Positions 7,785 through 12,434 of a stretch of DNA of 12,434 nt are shown here, in pieces. How positions within the stretch are numbered: position 1 is the stretch's first letter; each line of letters starts with the position of its first letter. Location of the stretch: NCBI GenBank assembly GCA_034408895.1, contig JAWXCI010000065.1:1-12434 (forward strand), read 5' to 3'. A model generated the notes under the pieces. It was given only the letters and a program-made list of their open reading frames with translations, did no database searches and was not told the DNA's origin. The translations under genes were made by a program, and so were the position numbers. Origin of the DNA: UBA4660 sp034408895 (lineage in GTDB: Bacteria; Bacteroidota; Bacteroidia; Flavobacteriales_D; Sanyastnellaceae).

Positions 7785-7808
7785 AGTGTAAATTAGTATA
7801 TCATCACT
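7785..7808. repeat. Right terminal inverted repeat
   Basis: This is the reverse-complement partner of 4524-4547, with 22 of 24 positions identical. It is followed directly by the right copy of the 8-bp target duplication. Confidence 0.9.
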
Positions 7809-7816
7809 TTCCCAAA
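7809..7816. repeat. Right target-site duplication, TTCCCAAA
   Basis: It is identical to 4516-4523 and abuts the right inverted repeat. Confidence 0.85.
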
Positions 7817-7868
7817 CGGATGGGTCTATGTCCGCGACCTATTTTGGTAATCCCTTAAAAATATACCC

Positions 7869-7881
7869 GGGCTTACTGCCC
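7869..7881 (-). terminator. Weak hairpin downstream of the esterase gene
   Basis: On the minus strand GGGC, a 5-nt loop and GCCC are followed by GGGTATATTTTTAA. The 4-bp stem and interrupted T-tract make it only a weak terminator candidate, 15-27 bp past the esterase stop. Confidence 0.3.
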
Positions 7882-7895
7882 TTTCCCGGTGTGTG

Positions 7896-9032
7896 CTATT
7901 CCATAACCACTTTCTTCATCCACCGTTCTTTGCCATTGGATACGCTAATGATATAGAGACCGCAAGACTCCAATTGTATATCTACACTGGCATCATTGCA
8001 GGCCAACTGCATTATTGTTTCTCCCAGGGCATTCGCAACGGTTATCATCTTGTCCCCTTCATCCTGAAATAAGAGGGTGAAATGCTGATGTGCCGGATTG
8101 GGATATACTATAGACCTGGATAATGAAGGTAAGGCTTCCACTGTACTTAATTCATCCAGTTTGTATTGGCTGAAAAAACGCCAAATCTCTGTGCTTGCAT
8201 CGAAGTCCATGTTGGTGGTGTTGATGTTGAAAATGGCTCCCGGCCAGCTATGGTCGCCCTCCAGTATTTTATATAACTCAACAGTGCTGCCACCATTTCC
8301 TCCATTATATACATAGTGTTCCGCAGTGCAACCGTCATTGGTGGCAATGTCCGGTATGGCAGTGAATGTGGGAGTCAGCGAACAATTATTGAATTCAACC
8401 CAATACGTCACCAGATTATCAATGGAGGATACGCCAAAAGAACCCTCGTAAGGCACGGTGGCATCTTCGGTGCCGTGTATTTGCATCACAGGTGTGGGGT
8501 GCAATGCATTGCAGGATACCATCCCGAAAAGAGTCATGCTTCCGGTTACTGAAGCAATGGCGGCAATGCGGTTGCTGAGTTGGCAGGCCAGTTCGTAGCT
8601 CATAAATCCGCCATTGCTCATGCCGGTGCTATACACACAATCGGGGTCGATGCTATATGCTGCGCTTAAAGTGTCAATAAGTTCAGAGAGAAAAGCCACA
8701 TCGTCCACAGCCGCAAGACCGAAGCTGTTCCAGTATTGTAGGTTTTGCGCATCCAGCGTTCCATCGGGATGTACCACCAGAAAATTAGCGGTATCTGCAA
8801 TAGGCCGGAAATCGCCATACAACTCCTGCTCCTGCGAGTCGGAACCATAACCGTGTAGGTTGATCACAAGCGGAACTGGCTCCTGGGCATCATAAATTTC
8901 AGGGACGTAAAGCCGGTAGGTGCGCTCGATGCCACCGCTCATTATGCTTCCAGTAATAGTAAATTGAGCAGGCAGCACAGCCATGAGCGCAAAGCTGAAC
9001 AGGCAAAGGCAAAAGAGGCTTTTTGTTTTCAT
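7896..9032 (-). CDS. Secreted LpqC/PHB-depolymerase-like esterase with T9SS sorting domain
   Basis: This 378-aa alpha/beta-hydrolase starts with a signal peptide (MKTKSLFCLCLFSFALMAV, cleavage near LPA-Q at 22/23). The core shows NLHGYGSDSQE (58-68, oxyanion-hole HG), VVHPDGT (86-92), nucleophile elbow GMSNGG (137-142, Ser139), acid MQIHGTEDATVPY (183-195, Asp190) and GDHSWPG (259-265, His261), so the Ser-Asp-His triad is complete. This matches the polyhydroxybutyrate depolymerase / feruloyl-esterase group (COG3509). A type IX sorting domain begins at YPNPAHQHF (310-318) and ends KKVVME. The enzyme is likely exported and surface-attached or released, acting on polyester or plant-derived esters; the substrate cannot be decided. 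It is convergent with the TonB receptor, with the transposon inserted between them. Confidence 0.9.
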   Translation of the reverse strand: MKTKSLFCLCLFSFALMAVLPAQFTITGSIMSGGIERTYRLYVPEIYDAQEPVPLVINLHGYGSDSQEQELYGDFRPIADTANFLVVHPDGTLDAQNLQYWNSFGLAAVDDVAFLSELIDTLSAAYSIDPDCVYSTGMSNGGFMSYELACQLSNRIAAIASVTGSMTLFGMVSCNALHPTPVMQIHGTEDATVPYEGSFGVSSIDNLVTYWVEFNNCSLTPTFTAIPDIATNDGCTAEHYVYNGGNGGSTVELYKILEGDHSWPGAIFNINTTNMDFDASTEIWRFFSQYKLDELSTVEALPSLSRSIVYPNPAHQHFTLLFQDEGDKMITVANALGETIMQLACNDASVDIQLESCGLYIISVSNGKERWMKKVVME

Positions 9033-9150
9033 CAGGTAAAGATTATCGAGTAAATGATTTTGGATGCGAAGATGGTGAATGAGAACTGCGCGTTGCTATT
9101 TGCCTCTTCCTTCACTCATCTATCGGTATCATTGGAAATAGTTATTAAAC

Positions 9151-9181
9151 AAAAAGGCATCCACCAGCGGATGCCTTTTTT
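9151..9181 (-). terminator. Intrinsic terminator (bidirectional in form)
   Basis: AAAAAGGCATCC, a 6-nt loop ACCAGC and GGATGCCTTTTT make a 12-bp stem whose outer part is A/T-tract. On the minus strand the hairpin is followed by TTTTTG, 21 bp after the stop of the hypothetical gene ending at 9202. Confidence 0.85.
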
Positions 9182-9201
9182 CATTGTCCATTGCCAATTC
9201 G

Positions 9202-9912
9202 TTACACTGGCACGGGTTCCGGTTCAGGCACCAATTCCTCCACCGGCACTGCACCACCTTCTTCCGGCATGAGGTAATCGTTGTACTTCGCCTCGTTGTT
9301 GTTCCAGTAGCGCTGCTTTCCGTAATTGCACAGGAACCTCATGCGGGCGTAGAGTTTGTTGGCCTCCAGTGCACGGTTGTGCGTGGCAAGGTCGCGCGCA
9401 CCCACAGCATCGTTCTTGGCCAGCAATGCATTCTGGAAAGCCTGCACCTGGTCGCGCAGGTCGTCCAGCATCCCGGCATTAAGACCTTCGGTCATAAGCG
9501 GAATAAGGAAATTCGTTGCCACATCCCACACCATCCATCCGCACACCAGCAGCGCATCGTCCTCCATAGCGGCCAAGGCTTCCGTCCCGAACTTTTTGTA
9601 CTGTGGACTATCGAGCCCCCACTTGTTTTCGGCACGCACCATTATTTCGCGGATGAAGTCGCGAAGCTTATCGGCTTCTACATCCTTCACCATAGTGGCC
9701 AGCATTTGGTCCGACACCCATTGATCGTCCGTAGGCAGGTCGCGAAATGCATCAACCATAGCCTCGAAGGCGTTCACCGTGGCTATCACGATGTTGTAGA
9801 TTAACAGATCCGCAATGTCCCTTTTCAGGAAACTTGTTTTCTGGTACCCCAGCAGCACAAGCATGGCGTACGTAAATTGAAATGTTGGAATTACTTCACG
9901 TTGTTTACTCAT
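9202..9912 (-). CDS. Conserved Bacteroidota hypothetical protein
   Basis: This 236-aa mostly helical, soluble protein has no signal peptide. The function is unknown. It resembles an uncharacterised Bacteroidota group I recall by its layout: a segment like NKWGLDSPQYKKFGTEAL (97-113), a helical middle (TNFLIPLMTEGLNAGMLDDL), then ARDLATHNRALEANKLYARM (172-191) and LCNYGKQRYWNNNEAKYNDY (194-213). It ends in a Pro/Glu/Val tail (EELVPEPEPVPV). It stands alone as a transcription unit with its own terminator at 9151-9181; TACTTTTC just before the start (about 9918-9925) is close to a Bacteroidota -7 box. Confidence 0.75.
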   Translation of the reverse strand: MSKQREVIPTFQFTYAMLVLLGYQKTSFLKRDIADLLIYNIVIATVNAFEAMVDAFRDLPTDDQWVSDQMLATMVKDVEADKLRDFIREIMVRAENKWGLDSPQYKKFGTEALAAMEDDALLVCGWMVWDVATNFLIPLMTEGLNAGMLDDLRDQVQAFQNALLAKNDAVGARDLATHNRALEANKLYARMRFLCNYGKQRYWNNNEAKYNDYLMPEEGGAVPVEELVPEPEPVPV

Positions 9913-10144
9913 TATTGAAAAGTATTAAATGAAACTTAGATGCCCTACCCACTTCCATCGCGCTGCAGCATCGTGGTCGCTTTGTGGCAGTTGGGGGATT
10001 TTTATGGAGGCCAACCGTTTTTTGTTTTAGGAAAAAAATCATATTTCTTTTTTCCATTTGCCGGAAAATATGCCCCGGCACAGGCACAGCATGGGTTTCA
10101 GAGTTTTTTCACTGAACCAAAAATTCCACTACAATCCTGAAAAA

Positions 10145-10159
10145 TTCCACGCGGTGGAA
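10145..10159. promoter_or_regulatory. Palindrome TTCCAC-GCG-GTGGAA, possible operator
   Basis: It has 6-bp arms around a 3-bp centre. The half-site TTCCAC also occurs at 10124-10129, and GTGGAA recurs at 10201 and 10390, which suggests a protein-binding motif; this is inferred from pattern only. Confidence 0.3.
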
Positions 10160-10200
10160 AAAGTGTAGAACGGGATTACCATAAAGACGAGGCACGTGGT

Positions 10201-10332
10201 GTGGAAATGTATCCGGTGCGCATAGAAATGTATCCAGTGCGCATAGAAATGTATCCAGGATACATAGTTGTGTATCCGCGATACATAGTTGTGTACCCAC
10301 GTTACATAAAAAAAGAACCGGATGGAATTTAA
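10201..10332 (+). CDS. Possible small ORF encoding a Tyr-Pro heptapeptide repeat
   Basis: From GTG 10201 (or ATG 10207) to TAA 10330-10332 the plus frame reads VEMYPVRI, EMYPVRI, EMYPGYI, VVYPRYI, VVYPRYI and then KKEPDGI. Five 7-residue units keep Y-P and a final I. Units 1 and 2 differ by one base and units 4 and 5 by three, and all four changes are silent in this frame but not on the opposite strand. That pattern favours coding here. There is no clear promoter or ribosome site and the sample is tiny. The frame is open back to 10141 (KIPRGGKSVERDYHKDEAR), so an upstream start or a damaged longer gene is possible. I recognise no family. Confidence 0.3.
   Translation: MEMYPVRIEMYPVRIEMYPGYIVVYPRYIVVYPRYIKKEPDGI
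10204..10308. repeat. Five tandem 21-bp repeats
   Basis: Units start at 10204, 10225, 10246, 10267 and 10288. Each begins G(AA/TT)(A/G)TGTA(T/C)CC and ends CATA. Units 1-2 and 4-5 are near-identical pairs and unit 3 is intermediate. Unit 3 holds a perfect interrupted palindrome, ATGTATCC-A-GGATACAT. The 21-bp period equals both seven codons and two helical turns. Confidence 0.9.
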
Positions 10333-10467
10333 GAGCATACCTCCTCAAGGAAAATTTACCGCGGTGTTCTGCCGGTTTTCAAAAGGTTTGTGGAAACTAA
10401 CACGGGCATCGTAAAAATGAAACCGGGAAAGGTTTTTTTCGTATCAGGGTTTACTAACCAATACACG

Positions 10468-10905
10468 ATGAGCAAGAGAAAAACTTCTTCATCCACCCCT
10501 AGTCCAAAACTTATCTTCGGCTTTGCGCTTTACACCTTCTGCAAACGCCACGTCCGGGGCCGCAGGGAATTTGCACAACGCCTGAGCGAAGCCAACAACG
10601 TGCACATCCCGTTGAACACTGTGAATAAATGGTTTTACCAGGAGACAGCAGCAGTGCACCAGTTGGTGTGGTGTACCACTCTGTTCGGGACTGAGTTCTT
10701 CCACATGGCTGCCCCTGAAATGGCCAGGGCGCTGGGCATAGGCACCAAAGACAAAGGCGAAAATGCACTTGAAAAAATGCTGGAGAAAGAGCGCCTGGAA
10801 TCCAACGACCTGAAAGCCCAGTTGAAGTTTGCCAAGGAGTTGCTTAGGGAAATGGGCGGCAGCAATGGGGTGATGAAGAATGGGGATGAGGTGGGGATTA
10901 ATTGA
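10468..10905 (+). CDS. Small putative HTH/coiled-coil DNA-binding protein
   Basis: From ATG 10468 the protein has 145 aa (the open frame extends to a GTG at 10390, and another ATG lies at 10417). A basic Ser/Thr-rich start (MSKRKTSSSTPSPK) leads into LIFGFALYTFCKRHVRG. The stretch RREFAQRLSEANNVHIPLNT followed by VNKWF (33-56) resembles the helix-turn-helix of phage-repressor-like regulators, with the usual NTVxxW ending. Residues about 98-129 (ENALEKMLEKERLESNDLKA onward) form a predicted coiled coil, fitting a dimer. I do not recognise a named family. It lies between the repeat array upstream and the recombinase downstream, on the same strand as the latter, and could regulate either; this is inference from position. 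Confidence 0.6.
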   Translation: MSKRKTSSSTPSPKLIFGFALYTFCKRHVRGRREFAQRLSEANNVHIPLNTVNKWFYQETAAVHQLVWCTTLFGTEFFHMAAPEMARALGIGTKDKGENALEKMLEKERLESNDLKAQLKFAKELLREMGGSNGVMKNGDEVGIN

Positions 10906-10936
10906 TTTTCTGAGCGAAATTATTTTTTGGTAATTC

Positions 10937-10967
10937 TGTGGTTGTATGAGGAAAATGCCTACATTTG
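10937..10967 (+). promoter_or_regulatory. Bacteroidota-type promoter ahead of the recombinase leader
   Basis: TACATTTG (10960-10967) is a full match to TAnnTTTG, with TGTG (10937-10940; consensus TTTG) 19 bp upstream. The start of transcription would fall close to the ATG at 10975. Confidence 0.5.
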
Positions 10968-10974
10968 CCGGTTC

Positions 10975-11028
10975 ATGAAGACTAATGTTGCCCCTCACGA
11001 AGTTTTGGGGCGTGAGGGCTTCGTTTAG
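10975..11028 (+). CDS. Possible 17-codon leader peptide upstream of the recombinase
   Basis: The ORF reads MKTNVAPHEVLGREGFV and stops at TAG 11026-11028. It starts about 8 bp after the -7 box, as in many Bacteroidota genes with very short leaders, and contains the stem-loop below. No family is recognisable and it could be chance. Confidence 0.25.
   Translation: MKTNVAPHEVLGREGFV
10992..11018 (+). other. Stem-loop in the recombinase leader
   Basis: CCCTCACG and CGTGAGGG form a perfect 8-bp stem around an 11-nt loop. An alternative pairing, ACGAAG (10997-11002) with CTTCGT (11019-11024), excludes most of it, so two folds compete. It could act as an attenuator-like element or a protein-binding site. 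Confidence 0.45.
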
Positions 11029-11078
11029 CAATGGTCTGTTAGGCTCAAATTCTATAGGACCGTTCTAACATTAACCAA

Positions 11079-12299
11079 ATGTTCAAAAAAATGAACACAC
11101 AAACAATTTTCGGACAAGCCGTTGCTATTCGCAAAAGCATAAGAGCTGCAATGCCATCGCAAAAGCCAACGCAATTTGCAGTTCATTTGCCTCAGCCCAA
11201 AAGATACCCCACCTCACTATCGTCCAAGTCCGCAGCGTCACCGCCCAAGGCTACTTTCGAGCTTGGTACATTGCACAACGAAGCCGTCATTTTCATCCGT
11301 TTCTCTTACGATGCCCAGCTCGTAGGGCGTGTGCGCCAACTCACAGGTGTTCGTTGGTCCCGTAGCCAAAAAGCATGGTACGTGCGCGACAATGACCACT
11401 ATCGCCAACTTTTCAAACTTATACCCCGCGAATGTGGCAAAGAAGCATTGATGAAAGTGAGCGATGCGAACCGGCCTGCGCTGCAAAGGTTCATAGACAC
11501 TCTCCGGCTCAAAGGCTATAGCCACAATACCGAGAACACCTACCGCAACGAATTTGCGCAACTACTGCTACTCCTAGGCGATGTGCATGTGGACACCATG
11601 ACCCCCGAACTTCTGCGAAGCTACATGCTCTACTGCACCACAGAGCTGAAATTGAGTGAAGCGCACCTGCACAGTCGGCTCAACGCCATCAAGTTCTACT
11701 TCGAACAGGTGCTTCAACAAGAGAAATTCTTTGCCGAAATCCCTCGCCCCAAAAAGCACAGCACCCTGCCCAAGCACATCAGTACCAGAGATGTGAAAAA
11801 ACTGTTTGAATGCACAGAAAACATCAAGCACAACACCATGCTCAAATTGTGCTATGGAATGGGTCTGCGAGTGTCAGAGATAGTTGCCCTAAAAGTGAAG
11901 CACATCGATAGCGGAAACATGCAAGTGCTTATTGAAAAAGCCAAAGGCAAAAAAGACCGCTACGCCAACCTGCCCGAAAGCCTACTCGAACAGCTTCGCC
12001 AATATTTTAAGGAGTACCGCCCAAAGGAATATCTGTTCGAAGGGCAGTATGGGGGGCAGTATAGCACACGCAGCGCACAGGCCGTGTTTGAACAGGCCAT
12101 GAAACGTGCGAGCATAAATAAGAAAGTAGGCATCCACGGTCTGCGTCACTCGTATGCAACACACCTTATGGAAGCAGGCACTGACATAGGCCATATCCAA
12201 AAGCTTTTGGGCCATGCCAACATAACCACCACCCTCATCTATGCGCAAGTGACAAACAGAGACACTAAGAAAGTAAAAAGCCCACTCGACAGCCTATGA
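11079..12299 (+). CDS. Tyrosine recombinase/integrase with N-terminal extension
   Basis: This 406-aa site-specific recombinase starts at ATG 11079 (11091 is an alternative). Residues about 58-115 form a small extra domain (VIFIRFSYDAQLVGRVRQL, then VRWSRSQKAWYVRD) seen in many Bacteroidota integrases. The SAM-like core-binding domain covers about 133-218 (LRLKGYSHNTENTYRNEFAQ). The catalytic domain shows GMGLRVSEIVAL (Arg264), AKGKKDRYANLPE (Lys289-292), HGLRHSYATHLME (His353, Arg356), LLGHANI (His379) and the nucleophile LIYAQVT (Tyr388). All catalytic residues are present, so it is probably active. It lacks the extra segment that marks integron integrases. The C-terminus (SPLDSL) is typical of the group. 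Its partner att sites are not identified; ATTGCGCAT repeats follow it. It could belong to an element continuing beyond the window. Confidence 0.92.
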   Translation: MFKKMNTQTIFGQAVAIRKSIRAAMPSQKPTQFAVHLPQPKRYPTSLSSKSAASPPKATFELGTLHNEAVIFIRFSYDAQLVGRVRQLTGVRWSRSQKAWYVRDNDHYRQLFKLIPRECGKEALMKVSDANRPALQRFIDTLRLKGYSHNTENTYRNEFAQLLLLLGDVHVDTMTPELLRSYMLYCTTELKLSEAHLHSRLNAIKFYFEQVLQQEKFFAEIPRPKKHSTLPKHISTRDVKKLFECTENIKHNTMLKLCYGMGLRVSEIVALKVKHIDSGNMQVLIEKAKGKKDRYANLPESLLEQLRQYFKEYRPKEYLFEGQYGGQYSTRSAQAVFEQAMKRASINKKVGIHGLRHSYATHLMEAGTDIGHIQKLLGHANITTTLIYAQVTNRDTKKVKSPLDSL

Positions 12300-12333
12300 A
12301 ACCCAGTTGCTCATTCCGTATATTCGACTTAAG

Positions 12334-12422
12334 TATTGCGCATTGCGCATTTTGTGTATTCTCATTATCTACTATTGTATTTCAAGCACTTAACAAAAAT
12401 GGTGGGCTCCGCTATTGCGCAT
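12334..12422. repeat. ATTGCGCAT motifs downstream of the recombinase
   Basis: ATTGCGCATTGCGCAT (two overlapping copies) lies at about 12335-12350 and a third ATTGCGCAT at about 12414-12422, each built on the palindrome TGCGCA. Position next to a recombinase gene makes recombinase binding possible but unproven. Nothing else is visible in the last 135 bp. Confidence 0.4.
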
Positions 12423-12434
12423 ATTGACGAGTTA

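Larger units (their letters stand above)
4524..7808 (-). mobile_element. IS1595-like transposon carrying P63C, DNA methyltransferase and endonuclease VII-like passengers
   Basis: The element is 3,285 bp and is delimited by 24-bp inverted repeats (4524-4547, 7785-7808) and identical 8-bp flanking repeats (TTCCCAAA). Its transposase is of the IS1595/ISXO2 type, which agrees with the duplication length. Three further genes lie downstream of the transposase in one overlapping operon, filling the element: the last stop codon falls inside the left inverted repeat. Members of the IS1595 family with passenger genes are known. By eye the interior is more AT-rich than the flanking genes. The transposase has a frameshift and lacks the expected third catalytic acidic residue, so this copy is probably immobile unless a related transposase acts in trans. 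Confidence 0.88.
9913..10467. other. 555-bp region without a confident gene, rich in short repeats
   Basis: It holds the 21-bp tandem array (10204-10308), a direct repeat AAAAATTCCAC at 10119-10129 and 10140-10150 (21 bp apart), and a palindrome TTCCAC-GCG-GTGGAA (10145-10159). A 25-codon ORF (ATG 10091, stop 10166-10168) reads MGFRVFSLNQKFHYNPE onward; shifting frame at the A5 run 10158-10162 would join it to the ORF through the array, but this is speculative. CATTTGCCGG (10055-10064) resembles a -7 region. I see no RNA gene here. Confidence 0.5.

Noticed and set aside
9184..9804. 206-codon plus-strand open frame
   Set aside because: It is antisense to the conserved hypothetical protein; its translation is His/Val-rich with no domain.
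10204..10308. CRISPR array
   Set aside because: The units are contiguous 21-bp repeats without spacers, and there are no cas genes.
10109..10348. Minus-strand open frames through the 21-bp array
   Set aside because: A 21-bp repeat keeps several frames open by itself. Unit differences are non-synonymous on this strand, unlike the plus frame.
10489..11031. 180-codon minus-strand open frame
   Set aside because: It is antisense to the HTH/coiled-coil gene and the recombinase leader, with His/Pro/Phe-rich translation and no recognisable domain.
11034..12434. Integron with attC-like GTTAGGC and ACTTAAC motifs around the recombinase
   Set aside because: The recombinase lacks the integron-integrase insertion, the core-site order and spacing at 11036-11069 are wrong, and the site near 12389-12434 is truncated with no convincing hairpin arms.

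Overview
The window looks like a piece of a Bacteroidota chromosome. Two secreted enzymes carry type IX secretion C-terminal sorting domains (YPNP motifs). There is a TonB-dependent receptor with a carboxypeptidase-regulatory-like N-terminal domain. At least one promoter fits the Bacteroidota pattern TTTG-N20-TAnnTTTG, and no clear Shine-Dalgarno sites precede the genes. All calls come from reading the sequence; no database search was run.

Left flank (1-4500). A GDSL/SGNH-type secreted hydrolase runs off the left edge (1-1259, minus). Behind it lies a PdeM-like metallophosphoesterase (1323-2006, minus, TTG start). Divergent from that, and only about 34 bp away, is a TonB-dependent receptor (2041-4407, plus).

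Mobile element (4524-7808). This is the centre of interest. It is a 3,285-bp element bounded by 24-bp terminal inverted repeats (22/24 identical) and a perfect 8-bp target duplication (TTCCCAAA), as expected for the IS1595 family. It carries four overlapping minus-strand genes behind one promoter at the right end: an IS1595/ISXO2-type transposase, a P63C-domain protein, a beta-class DNA methyltransferase, and a T4 endonuclease VII-like HNH nuclease whose stop codon lies in the left terminal repeat. It therefore reads as a transposon with a modification/nuclease passenger module. Transposase and nuclease are each broken by a single-base frameshift, the transposase also has Gly where the third catalytic acidic residue is expected, and the methyltransferase appears to overrun its natural end by about 46 codons. 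The flanking genes show no such damage.

Right flank (7809-9912). An LpqC/PHB-depolymerase-like esterase with a type IX sorting tail (7896-9032, minus), a strong terminator, and a conserved Bacteroidota hypothetical protein (9202-9912, minus).

Right end (9913-12434). A 555-bp region holds short repeats and five tandem 21-bp units that, read on the plus strand, encode a Tyr-Pro heptapeptide repeat with mostly synonymous differences. It is followed by a small HTH/coiled-coil protein (10468-10905), a leader with a 17-codon ORF and a stem-loop, and a tyrosine recombinase (11079-12299). The last 135 bp contain repeated ATTGCGCAT motifs and may belong to a second mobile region continuing past the window.
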